NCBI RefSeq assembly: GCF_030272615.1
Contig: NC_081409.1
Span: 25,305,406 to 25,369,405 of the forward strand
Length of the DNA: 64,000 bases
Source of the DNA: Cryptomeria japonica
Taxonomy: Eukaryota; Streptophyta; Pinopsida; Cupressales; Cupressaceae
Direction of reading: 5' to 3'
The notes beneath the pieces are model-generated. The model saw only the letters and a list, made by a program, of their open reading frames with translations. It was not told where the DNA came from and made no database searches. A program made the position numbers and the translations under genes. Every line of letters begins with the position of its first letter. Within the stretch, counting starts at the first letter, position 1. Below, piece after piece: positions 51,808 to 62,736 of this stretch.

Positions 51808-53644
51808 TTTAGCCCCCACTTTAGCGGTCATATGAACACTACGTGCATATGCAAGCTAAAGTACAGAAAAGTAAACATTATTTGAAAAAGGATATATCCA
51901 TAAGTTGTTGGATGAAGCCCCCAGCGGCATCTGCAGTACTCAGTTAAGAACCACAACCTACAAAACCACATGTTAGATCACAAAATCACCTAATGCTTAC
52001 TAAGGAAGGTGATGAAAATTCGAGGGTAGCTATATGCCCCCCCTGTTTCGGCTTGCTAATTTTAGTGAGTTGAAACAGGGTATCATGTTTACCACTTCGA
52101 ATTGTTAAAGAATATTGATGACAAATGCTCACAAGAACATTTGATATGAGATCAAAAACTAATGGAGAATCATTTGGTAAGAAAGAGGACTAAATCTCAA
52201 TTCCAACACAACAAAGAGTGTGAGGGTTTGAGAGTTCTCTAACACAAGATGAAGGATGTAAATGGAAACAAAATGCAAAGAGAAGAAAAGAAAGGAAAAA
52301 GCAGCATGAACACACACATTGGTGATCCATGAGAAGAATAGTGAGAGAGAAAACATGGACTTCTCGCCCCTAGATCTTGTCTAGGTGATCCATGGAAAAA
52401 GGGACATGGAAAACTAGCCCCTAGAGTCTGTCTAGGTGATCCATGTAAGGGAGGAGAGTGAGAAAGTCTAGCCTTATGCCACTAGTTCCACTCAACCTCG
52501 TGCATGTGTGTGTAAGTGAGGTTAGAAGCACCTCATAGGAGTCTATGCCTGAGTATGCTACAACCTGTATATGTATAGTACAAAAGCGTGACATCTCGCT
52601 CTAAGAGTCTGTGCTCTGGTTCCGAGAATAATCACCTTGCATAAAAGAAAAATGGAGACATCTCGCTCTAAGAGTCTGTGCTCTTGTTCCGAGAATGACC
52701 CATTGCTCAAAAGGTGTAATGTTTATGTCATAAGCAAAGTAGAACAAGGATACCTACCTTCATCACAAAATAAGATACCCCAAAAATGCAACAATGTCAT
52801 AGATCCAAGCAAGAGAGTTTTACACTCTTTAAGCAAGGATAAGATAATTGAAAAGGGATATCTTGTAGTATGCGTAAAGGAGATCCTTAGAGGAGAAGAG
52901 ATCTTTGTACAAAAGACACCTATCCCCGAGAGGAATTGTCTTAGACAAATATAACATCTTCTAGAATAAGACAAAGAAGAGAATAAGAATGCAATACTTC
53001 CTTCTTTTGCAAGGTGAAAGTGATTCTTAATGAAGGATGACACTCTTTTTAACCCAATTGGGAGAGTGAATTCATTATGGATGTATTTTACCAAGTGCAA
53101 AAGAGGTTGTAATCAAGGACTTACACCTCTTGTAAGAGAGAATCCTTGAACAAACAACAACAAATGCATACAAGGAATAACATCAAGTAATAAAGTTCAC
53201 ACCATCCACGAAATAGGAAAAAGTGGATCCTTAGATAAAAATAAGGAAAGATCATTGCCTCCCAAGGATAAGGACAATGAGAAGGACTTACACAATCTTC
53301 TAGGGAGAGATTTAGACATAAGCAAAATGTACTACATACTGACATGAGTTCATGCAAGCAAGACATTAGTGTATGTAAAATGCTCCTCACAAGAAGTGGG
53401 TAGGATAAGAAAGAGAATACACATCTTCTCCCATATCTAGGAAAAGAGGATTCTAAAGAAAAGATAATCAATATTTCCACACTATTACCCCATAGGAACA
53501 AGAGATAACATAGAAAAATTAGGCTATTATGTTGCTTCGAAAATATGATTGCACTTGAAATTGTACCATCATGAATGACAATGAGCCCCCAGTAAATGAG
53601 CTACCAATGTCACATAATGATGAGCAACATAATAGCCATTAATG

Positions 53645-56600
53645 TTATTTAAAGACATGATAGATTGAATGAGGTATTTGAATATGACATGCTAAATGCT
53701 CAACTATAAGTGAGATCAAAAACATGTATAAAGTGATAAAAATTGAAGAAGAAAAGTCACAAGAAATCTTAGAAGGATGAGTGTATTTTATTAGAGCCTT
53801 ATCCCTGGAGAAAAGGACTTTATGATGAATAGGAGATAAAGATTCATAAGTGGATTTAGAAATTTGAGGGGAGTCATAAAGAGATTTTTTCATCGCCAAG
53901 ATTTCCTTATGAGGGGAATGAGAGTTGATAGAAGTAGAAGATGATTTAGTTGAAGTGAGATCATCATCACTACTAAATATAGCATTCACATTGAGAGATG
54001 GTCTTTTAGATGCTTTGGTGGGCTTAGAAAGATTATATCCAAGTCCAAATGAATATTCATGCACGTTATGTTCTAAAGGAACTTTAATTCCTTGTTCATT
54101 TGCGCCACAACCATTTCCACTATAGCCACTCTTAGCCAAAATATGAAAACCACGACCATAACGATTAGCCATTTCAGAAAGAAAAGGTGGTTTTTCATAA
54201 GACAAAGAATCAAATTCTTCAGAATTAGAGGTGTGAGGAGAAGAAGTTTGAGAAGCAGCCACAAAATTATTGCTCATAGGTTCAGGTAAGACTGATTGAT
54301 CTCTAGTTTCTTCTTTCTTTTTAACTTTAAGCTCTCTAGGAGGAACCCTATACTCACCTACAAAGGTGGGATTGAAATCAAGAGATCCCCAATCATCTTC
54401 TGCGAGAACCTTCTCAGGATCAAAAGCCTTTTCATGTGTAGATTCAAGTTGAGAAGAATCTTCTTCGAGAACTTCAGACTCATCCAAAGAATTTTGATTA
54501 TCAGAGGGTGATGATTCATCCATAGGTATCTTTTTTAACGAGTCATCACTAGAAGAGGAAGGCTTAGAAGAACTCCCTTTGGAAGTAGATGTTTGCAAAC
54601 AAGCTTGAAAATTAGTATCACCTATCAAGGTATATGTCTTATTATTATAAATAAATTTAACTTGTCTATGCAATGTAGAGGGGACAGCTTGCATATTGTG
54701 AATCCAAGGTCTCCCTAATAACAAGTTGTATGTTAGATTTCCCGACATAACATGGATAGGAGTAGGCAAAGTAACAGGTCCCACTGTGATGGGTAAGGTG
54801 ATAATACCTAATGAAGATTTAGCCACATTATCAAAGCCTCGAATGGGACGAGAGTCGGGCTCAATAAGGGATGTATCCACATTCATCTTATGCAATAGAT
54901 TAATGCTACACACATTAAGGCCAGAACCATTATCTATCAGTGTTCGTCTTATAGCAGTGTCATTTATGATAACCACAATCATCAAGGGATCATATTGATG
55001 TTGAATTTCACTAGTAGGCAACTCATCTTGAGTAAACACAATTTGAGCTTTAGGATTCATCACAGAGTTAACCAAAGACACTATATTACTAGATGTATTA
55101 GGTGGAGGAACATTCAAATCTTTCAAGGCATCTTGTAACATTCCATGATGAGCGGAAGAAGTTTGGATCAAATCCCAAATGGATATCTTAGCAGGGGTAG
55201 CTTTAAGTTGTTCTATGAGATCATATTCCTTACCGAGAACTTGTGAAATACGTGGAGCTTGCGGAAGAATTGGTTGGGAAGGAGGAAGTGAAGTTGGGCT
55301 AACTGGAGGAGGGTTAGGTTGCCTATTGTTTCTTGTGTTATAGGTATGAGCAACCGCATGATAACTCTCTCTAGTCAGTTGCTTAGCATACTCATAAGGG
55401 CTCTTAGTAGAATAACCTCCTTGCACAGTAATAATAGGTTTGTTAGGAGTGCAAAAAGAATCATTAGCATAACCACCTTGAACCACTAAGATAGGCTTAT
55501 TTAAAGGTTGAGAATTTTGAGAAGGACAAGCACCTTGGATAGTGAAGAGAGGTTTGTTAGGTGTTTCATTCACATGTATCAAATTGATTGAGGATGGTTT
55601 AGAGGAATGAACAAAAGTGTTGGAAGAATTATTGATAGTCTTCTCTTGCACTAAAATCTTATCATGGATTAAATCAATTTTAGGAGAGAGACAAGGGGTA
55701 GGCATTGATGTTCTAGTAGGAAGAGTAATACTAGGAAAGGTCATATCATCCTCTATCATCAAAGGATCTACATGGGGAATAAACTCTCTAGGAGAAGGAT
55801 CAACATTACTCTCTAAAGTCTCACTCTTGAGAGGGAGATCTTTGAAAGAGATGTTAACCATCTTGCCTTGAACTAGGGTTTCCTTATGAGTAGAACCAAG
55901 TTGAGGAGAGGGAGAATAATTGAGATTCAAGGAAGGTGAGAAACTATCAAGGGAGTTTTCAATCTTGATTTCATCCCATTTGGCTAGGGTTCTCTCATGA
56001 GGTAGAGAATAATCTACACCTTCTCCTAATGGTTCATCCCAAATAGTGAGGTGGTTGAAAGGAATGTTTGAAATATTGTCAATTTCGGGAGAGGAGATAA
56101 CATTGTTTATTAATTCCTCATCCTTAGGAGGGAGAGCATCAATAGATGTGTTAAACTCATCCTCTTTCCTCAAAATATGTTCAATATGATCTTTAGGGAA
56201 GAGAGAATTAATGAAATTGCTTATTATTTCATCTTCTTTTTCTAAGGGATGCTTATGGGTAAGACAAACTTTAGGAGAAGGGTAAGCATTTATCATTAAT
56301 TCATCATCTCTAGTGGGAATTTTGTTGGAAAAGGAAATACCATCACTAGGAAATGTAGGGATAATGTCATCTTCTTGCACAAAAGGATCCTCATGAAGGG
56401 AGTGTTTTTTAGGAGGAACATGAACATATTTCTCCAAAGATTCATGCTTAGGAAGGAGATCTTTGAAAGAAGTGTTCATAACCTCTTGTTGTACTAACAT
56501 GCCCCCATTGGAAGGACCAACTTTAGGAGAAAATAAGTCAGTGTCCATCAATACCTTTTCACTTAGAGAGGCATCATGTAGGGAAGGTGAAGTAACATTA

Positions 56601-56848
56601 AGAAAGGTGTTTATGATATCATTCTCTTCCTCTATGATAGCTAAATAGGAAGGGCACATTTTAGGAGAATTGTCAAGATCACTCTTAAAGTCTTCATCCT
56701 TAGAGCATGGGAGAGTCTCAAAGGGATTGGTAGAAACTCTTTTAGGCACTAAAATGTTGTTATAGATGGGGGGAGGTTCTTTAGGAGAAGGAAAAATTGA
56801 AACAAGGGAAGCTAACCCATTATCACATCTATGAAATGAATGCATCAT
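53645..56848 (-). CDS. Element-encoded 1067-aa protein with retropepsin-like and G-patch domains
   Basis: A single open frame inside the LTR element. The first 420 or so residues are low-complexity and Ser/Pro/Asp/Glu-rich, with imperfect repeats around PLxxEDDxI and LPxKxExLE. Next come three copies of NKPxxxxQGxx (about 425-480) and a basic Arg/Asn/Pro stretch. A retropepsin-like domain follows (about 610-740; motif LIDNGSGLNVC, then LLLGRPWIH typical of plant gypsy proteases), then an acidic linker. A G-patch-like segment lies at about 890-935 (NRYGRGFHILAKSGYSGNGC, then QGIKVPLEH). G-patches bind RNA or RNA helicases and also follow the protease in some retroviruses. No polymerase is present. 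Function in the life of the element is unknown. It ends within element sequence at 53645. Confidence 0.75.
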   Translation of the reverse strand: MMHSFHRCDNGLASLVSIFPSPKEPPPIYNNILVPKRVSTNPFETLPCSKDEDFKSDLDNSPKMCPSYLAIIEEENDIINTFLNVTSPSLHDASLSEKVLMDTDLFSPKVGPSNGGMLVQQEVMNTSFKDLLPKHESLEKYVHVPPKKHSLHEDPFVQEDDIIPTFPSDGISFSNKIPTRDDELMINAYPSPKVCLTHKHPLEKEDEIISNFINSLFPKDHIEHILRKEDEFNTSIDALPPKDEELINNVISSPEIDNISNIPFNHLTIWDEPLGEGVDYSLPHERTLAKWDEIKIENSLDSFSPSLNLNYSPSPQLGSTHKETLVQGKMVNISFKDLPLKSETLESNVDPSPREFIPHVDPLMIEDDMTFPSITLPTRTSMPTPCLSPKIDLIHDKILVQEKTINNSSNTFVHSSKPSSINLIHVNETPNKPLFTIQGACPSQNSQPLNKPILVVQGGYANDSFCTPNKPIITVQGGYSTKSPYEYAKQLTRESYHAVAHTYNTRNNRQPNPPPVSPTSLPPSQPILPQAPRISQVLGKEYDLIEQLKATPAKISIWDLIQTSSAHHGMLQDALKDLNVPPPNTSSNIVSLVNSVMNPKAQIVFTQDELPTSEIQHQYDPLMIVVIINDTAIRRTLIDNGSGLNVCSINLLHKMNVDTSLIEPDSRPIRGFDNVAKSSLGIITLPITVGPVTLPTPIHVMSGNLTYNLLLGRPWIHNMQAVPSTLHRQVKFIYNNKTYTLIGDTNFQACLQTSTSKGSSSKPSSSSDDSLKKIPMDESSPSDNQNSLDESEVLEEDSSQLESTHEKAFDPEKVLAEDDWGSLDFNPTFVGEYRVPPRELKVKKKEETRDQSVLPEPMSNNFVAASQTSSPHTSNSEEFDSLSYEKPPFLSEMANRYGRGFHILAKSGYSGNGCGANEQGIKVPLEHNVHEYSFGLGYNLSKPTKASKRPSLNVNAIFSSDDDLTSTKSSSTSINSHSPHKEILAMKKSLYDSPQISKSTYESLSPIHHKVLFSRDKALIKYTHPSKISCDFSSSIFITLYMFLISLIVEHLACHIQIPHSIYHVFK

Positions 56849-57193
56849 GACAACAATTTTCCTCTTTCAAATGATAACACATGCAAAATAGAAGGAAATG
56901 TTTAATTTTAACCAATGCAAGCACTTAGAATGTAGATTTAGAAAATGAAATTTATGATTCAAATGAGTTCCTAAATCAGATTTGAAATTATTGATCCCAA
57001 TTAAGCTATCCACAAGTTCAACTTTGAATTGAAAAATTTAGGGTTTTAGCAAAAATTTCCTCTAAATTTTCGAATCTTGCAAGAAATTAAAACTTGTAAA
57101 TACAAATTTGAATTTGAAATAGCATGAACACTCAAATTTGAAAACATAAATCAGAATTAGAGAAGATTGGAATTCACGTCGGGTTCACCAAAA

Positions 57194-58865
57194 TGTGTGG
57201 GGGAAAAAGTGACACTAAGCAAACAGGCCCTAATCTCACTTTCAACCACACACTTGTGGAATATGAAAGAGCCTAGAGGTATCACACAATTGGCTACTTC
57301 TTTTTGTGGAAGAGAGAGCCACGGGCTACCTATTAGGATTTCTATTCCTTTGGTGTAATTGAAAGATAAAATGATGCAAGTTCAATCCCTAATCCCAAAG
57401 TGCAAGTATGAACTAATAACAAGATTGCAGAATTGAACTTAAACTATGGAAAGCTATAAACACAAGAATAAGACAAGAATGAAAATGCGTACCCAGAGTT
57501 AAAATCTAAGTTAAAATGTTCAGGATGGGGGCGCGGGCACCACTGTCCTGATTCTGCCCCTGGAACTGCTCCGGAAACTGCTGTTTTGCAACCTGGAAAG
57601 CTGTCAAAAATGCTGAAAACTGCTGTCTGATAGAAGGACCAGGGCGCCCAGCGCCCCTGTCCCAGGGACCAGGGTGCCCAGCGCCCCTATCCTAGCAGGA
57701 CCAGGGCACCCCACGCCTCTGTCCTGGTCTTTTTCTCTGAAATTTGGTGCGGGGCTCGGTTTCCGTCTGCTTCTGCCGGATCTGCAACTTGCGGTGTCGT
57801 CCGAATCCCGAAATCTGTACTTATATCTGAAAAGGTGTGGTGGGCGGCTATATAGGGTTTTGCCTTAGTCAAACCCCCGCTTTGGTGATTTCCACCTCCA
57901 CAAATAGCCAAATTGTATTGTAAAAGTAATGTGTGTGCAGACCTTGTGTGTGTGCAAGATCCTAAAATGCAAGTAAGCAAACTAGAGCAACCTAGAAAGT
58001 AAACCCTAATTGCTTGTAAATGATAATGTAAATGCTCCAAATCAAGATGCAAAGTGATCTAAAGCATGAATACAAATGATATAATGAAGCTTATGCAAAG
58101 ACATGAAAACAACATGAAATCATACCCAACCCCAAGGGAGGGGTACAAGCCAATCTCCAGTCGGTGATCCCTTATTGCTCTTCAATGTCTTCAAAGCCCT
58201 AAATGGATGAATGAAATTGATGAATGCTTGATGGATGGTTGTTGAATGTTGTTAAAGTCTTCAAAGATCTGCTCTTTCACTGCATATGAGGTCCTTGAAA
58301 ACAAAAATCGGATGCTTTCAAATGAAGAAAGAGAGCTCTTATGTATGAAACCCTAGGTCTTAATTTCAACTTTTGGCCGACCTAGAGATTGAATCTCCCG
58401 CCAATTTCTTGGGGTTAAGCTTTATTTTATGATTGGATTGTGCTCCTAAAATTTCGAGAAAAATGTCCGGGACCATGTGCACTCCGGGCGCCCTGGTCCC
58501 GACAACTTTTCACCAAATTTTCAGGACCGTCGGATATGATGATTTTAGAGAGAACCCCGAAGTTACAGGTGATTTCGAGATGTTTTGACCCCCAAAATCA
58601 AGCCCCCAAGTTCAAAATAGGACCTAATTAGGGTTTTTGATTAAATGATGTATTGGAGGAATAAAATGAAAGGGGCACACTTTAATGAAAGGGCCCAACT
58701 TTATGATATGGGAGATGATAAAATAGAACCTTAGACCTAATTACTTTAATTAATTAAGTGCTAAAGGGGAAATGCAATGCAAAATGCAAAATGTGCCAAG
58801 GCGGGTGCTAAACTAGGTGTGAAATTGTACCACCCTAGCAAGTGCGTACAATTTATGACGCTACA
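57194..58865 (-). repeat. 5' LTR of the non-autonomous element
   Basis: This 1672-bp partner of the LTR at 50183-51807 has the same terminal words. It carries one extra GC-rich minisatellite unit (about 57640-57720) and an extra GTGTGTGCAGACCTT unit (about 57930-57950). ATATG follows at 58866-58870. The minus-strand frame at 57687-58052 is LTR sequence and not a gene. Confidence 0.9.
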
Positions 58866-59826
58866 ATATGAAATTGGGTAATAATGAAACTTGACTTTTA
58901 TTTGATAAGATTAGAAATCAAGTGGGTATTAATGTAAGTTGATGTGTGTGTGTGTTTATGTGCGCGTGCGCGCACATGTGTATATACATATACGTATGTG
59001 CATATATATATATATATAATGTCTACTTGAAGCCTATTATAGAGACTATTGAAATATATTAAGTGTCTAAATATGATGATCATTTCTTGAACAATTTGCA
59101 AGTTAATTGGTATTGAAACTAATATTTTTGGTGAGTTTTGTGTCAATAAAACCCTCGTAAACATATGACGGTCAATTATTGAAAAGAAAAATGTATGCAA
59201 TGGTGGTTTTTATTATTGTACAAGTCTATAATAATTAACTGGAATTAGTTGAGTTGAGTTAGGCAAACTATTTCATTATGGAATTGGGTTTTTGTGATCC
59301 AAGGCAACTTTATGTTGGGTAATAAGTCTAGCCCCTATATTAATAAGACAAATCTAGGGATCTTCAAGTTGGTTGATAAATAATAGTTGGTGGACTTTGA
59401 GTCAAGATCTTGATGTCCTTAGATGGAAGTGTTAAAGTGTTGGAATTCCCTAAATTGGGAATGGTGTTGGAATCCCTTGCTTGTCATTAAAAGATATTAA
59501 CTATTAAGAATAATTTAAAGTAAACCTATTGGAGTAGGATATAGTAATTAATGAAACCTTAACTATGGGAAGCAATGTGTAGGTATCCTTTGAGAGATCT
59601 TGAAGGAGAACAATGTGTGACTTTGATCTTGTTTGGAAGTAGGTACATACGTGTTAGCAAAATTGTGCCTCAACCTTGTGATCATAAAAGGTTATTGTTG
59701 ATAAATGAGAGTAGGGTGTGTGCACCAAGATGGTGTGCAAAAATGTGGACACACCCCCCAAAAAACTTGGAAAAACACAAAACATGCATTGGTTATTTGA
59801 AATTTTAGAAACCTTGTACATGTTTT
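58866..59826. other. Intergenic DNA with an alternating purine-pyrimidine run
   Basis: 58943-59018 is almost entirely (GT)n, (CG)-containing and (TA)n alternating sequence, including GTGCGCGTGCGCGCACATGTG. The rest shows no gene or bounded repeat. Confidence 0.5.
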
Positions 59827-59927
59827 GGCTCGTTTTGCCGAGCCTAACCGAAGCAAAACCATGTACGAGGTTTTTCTTATACTAAACGCGTACACGGTTT
59901 AGTTTTCAAAACCATGTACGCGTTTTT
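59827..59927. promoter_or_regulatory. Hairpin and three inverted copies of a 16-bp motif upstream of the decayed gene
   Basis: GGCTCG-TTTTGC-CGAGCC (59827-59844) can form a 6-bp stem. It is followed by AAACCATGTACGAGGTTT (about 59856-59873), the inverse-oriented AAACGCGTACACGGTTT (59884-59900) and AAACCATGTACGCGTTT (about 59909-59925). Alternating-orientation motif copies near an end are also seen in subterminal regions of CACTA-type DNA transposons, so this may be a transposon flank rather than a promoter. Confidence 0.35.
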
Positions 59928-60056
59928 CTATCAATAAATTTTTTTTTTACTATGGTCGCTGGGTCATTTTCACCTGCAACCACAAGAAAAAACACTTTAA
60001 GGGTTTCAAGCTAAACGATACGCGAACAGGGTTTTTAAAAATCAAACACACACACA

Positions 60057-62736
60057 ATGGAAAGAGGTAAGAGATCAATTTTTTTTCATCTATTATATGC
60101 ATTTGATAAATTATATTCGCAATTAGAATGTAAATTCATCGTTTTTTATTTATTTTTTATTTTTTTTGTTATGAATGCATATCATATTCGAAAAATAATG
60201 CCCCCAACAAGATACACCTCTTGAAAACTTAGGGAAAAACCCACAAGAGAACCCAGAGGATAACCCACAACCAAACCCTAAAGATACAAGCTCTCCAGCT
60301 CCTCCAGTAGACCATTCACAAGCTACACAGGAGGATTTAATAAACCAGTTAACACAAAACATTGCCAAAAAAACTAGACTGGTGAATAGACTGAAGGCAT
60401 TATGCATCCCTTGCCACCACCCTAGAATCATTAGCTAGTAGTACCAATGAAGTTTCCAATCAAATTACAAAATGGGGAAGCTATAGGGATTGATGTTATG
60501 CCTTTTATGCTAGTAGGTTGTCATATAATGAAGTGAAAAAAAAAACATAAGTAAAGCACAAATATGTGCTCTTTTTATTGATCCCAAAACGAGTGAGACC
60601 TTACCTCTTAATTCAAAGAGGTTTCCTATACACTGGTGTAGCCATTTGCAGATGAAAAATGCTTTTTGGGATAGGTGGTGGATGGTCTTTGACCAACCAC
60701 CTTGTAATAATTTTGAGGTTCCATTATATTTTTTGAGGAAAATATACTGTGAGTTTATCTTCATTGAACGACCAAACTATTTTGATATGAGAGAGTTCTA
60801 TGGTAGAGGTGGAGGCTCTGACGAAGATAGACCTGGAGCTCGAAGGGTACTAAACCCCCAAAGTCACATCCCCCTAGCACCAAAACATGTGGTCCATGTC
60901 ACGACCCCAGTAACCCTGAAAGCTTCGATGGAGCTACAAACTCTTCAAGCGGCCACTGCATTGACCAATGTCATCATTCAGCATGGCATATAGTTATCAC
61001 ACCCTCTTGGCCCGAATGATGATCCAGTAGTTGAGCCATCTAGCCTTGGTGAGCCCATTTAGCATGTGTGTCCCAGTCGTTCGGGTATATGCTTTGGGAT
61101 GGATGTTGAGGTCAGTGCAGATGGTTCCATGTCCCATCTGTGTATAATTTATAGGAGTAGATGTCAAACTACCACTACAGAGGATGTGGTGTTGACTGAT
61201 GATTTCATTGATATGGTGTATGGTGGTCACACGCAGACATAGGTGTGTTGATTTGAATTGATAACATTTTATTTATCTCACTCTTAAAACTTGTAAATGT
61301 AAATGAATTTTTATTAATAGATCAATTTAAATTGATACAAACAATATGCATTTCAGGATGCATCAGTGGGTGTTAATACACCATCTTATATTCCTCCCAC
61401 ACTTGTTGCAGTTGCAGCTTCGACGCCTGAGGTATAAATTTTGTAACATGTTAAAAAGAGTACTACCTTGAATTCAAAAAAAATAAATTATAAGATATAT
61501 TAAATCTCTTTAATGTATATTTATTTTGTGTTTTATAGGTGTTGTTAGGGGATCAAATGTCCCAGATTGATAATGTCACGCTCTCAGCCATCAATTTTGG
61601 CCTAGAAAGCTATGCAGTATCATATTTTGCACACCTCTTTTTATGTATTCTTTTGATTGAATATGCAAGTCATTTAAATTTAGATTTGTTAAATTATATT
61701 TAATATTATCTACTGATATCTCTTGTGTTGATTTTGTTTATTTTAGGGTACCCCACACGTGTCCAGGACACTTCCTCAGCGAAAGAAATGCTCAAGGACG
61801 CCTAAACGTCAAAAGGTAATTGAACGCACTTTTAATCGACATAATTGTTTGAAAAGGTTGAAATTGTCTTAATTGGAGATTGTAGATTAATTAGTCTTTT
61901 TATCTCTTTTATATACAACAGCGATTGAGATTTGTAGAACTGATGAATGCACCTGATATGCCAGAGGATCAAGAGAGGGAAGAGGTATGTATCTCTACTT
62001 TATTTTCTTGATTTGATGATTATATGCACATGTACATGTGAACTTTAGATAAATTCTAATCTTATCATTTTTCATACAGGAAATAGCCATAGCCTCTTCA
62101 TCAATGGTGAGCCCTTCTAAGTCTATTGGAGAAGCATCCCAGGCTCCGGTACACTTTTGTTCTATATTTTGTAGATTTTTAGTGTTTTTGATCTATATAT
62201 GTTATTACCTTGTATTAATTGTATTTGACCTACAATACTTATCATTGTATTAATTGTATTTAATCTTATCATTTTTCATACATGAAATAGCCATAGTTGC
62301 TTCATCAATGGCGAGCCCTCCTAAGCCTACTGGAAAAGCATCTCAGGCTCCGGTGCACTTTTTTTCTATATATTGTAGATTTTTAATGTTTTTTATCTAT
62401 ATATGTTATTACCTTGTATTAATTGTATTTAACCTACAATAGGCCCCTTCTCGGTTTGGGCATAACGTGGATCCTCTCAAGTTCCATTTTAAGAAGACTC
62501 CTAAGTCTAACAAGGCAAGGAAATAAAAGATGATAGATCCCAGATCAGCAAATGAGGTAATCTACAATTCAATTGCAAAGAAATTATAGTTGAATGTATA
62601 GTTATGTTGATAATTGTGAACTATTTTGTACAAAAAGATCTTCTAACTTGGCTTTTCAATTATGGTTGTGCAGCCATCTACAGATCCACGTACTACATCA
62701 AAGAGGCTCCATTTTGATGATCCACCACAACTATAG
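60057..62736 (+). pseudogene. Unrecognised multi-exon gene, decayed
   Basis: I do not recognise the family. A candidate start ATGGAAAGAG (60057-60066) joins in phase to an exon from 60212 to about 61242. That exon codes a Pro/Asn/Gln-rich head, a central part with FWDRWWMVFDQPPCNNFEVP and NYFDMREFYGRGG, and a linker; it carries several interruptions. Then come short exons with good GT-AG borders, all phase 0: 61357-61431 (75 nt), 61539-61616 (78), 61747-61815 (69), 61922-61984 (63), 62080-62148 (69), a duplicate of the last at about 62291-62352, 62443-62572 (interrupted), and 62674-62736 ending PPQL and a stop. The tail is basic (QRKKCSRTPKRQK) and Ser/Pro-rich. Clean splice sites argue for a once-real gene, either host or DNA-transposon-borne. 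The broken large exon argues it is now a pseudogene. Confidence 0.5.
62149..62442 (+). repeat. Tandem duplication (about 204 bp) of an exon and its intron
   Basis: The intron starting GTACACTTTTGTTC at 62149 and the preceding exon recur at offset 204 (GTGCACTTTTTTTC at 62353). The duplicated exon keeps SSM-SP-K-GKASQAP-like coding, but its acceptor region is altered. Confidence 0.75.

Larger units (their letters stand above)
50183..58865 (-). mobile_element. Structurally whole, non-autonomous LTR retrotransposon (8.7 kb)
   Basis: Two LTRs (50183-51807 and 57194-58865) share TG...CA ends and are flanked by the duplication ATATG. On the minus strand the order is 5' LTR, primer-binding-like site (TTGGTGAACCCGACGTG at about 57174-57190), one long frame (56848-53645), a 1.8-kb non-coding tail, polypurine tract and 3' LTR. 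There is no gag knuckle, reverse transcriptase, RNase H or integrase, so it must have moved with enzymes of another element, presumably Ty3/gypsy. It looks whole for a non-autonomous element. LTR divergence of roughly 2% suggests an age of a few to about ten million years at slow tree rates. Relatives: 32864-36050 and 48647-49816. Confidence 0.85.

Noticed and set aside
53925-56648. Several + strand frames of 60-90 aa
   Set aside because: They are shadows of the 1067-codon minus-strand frame.
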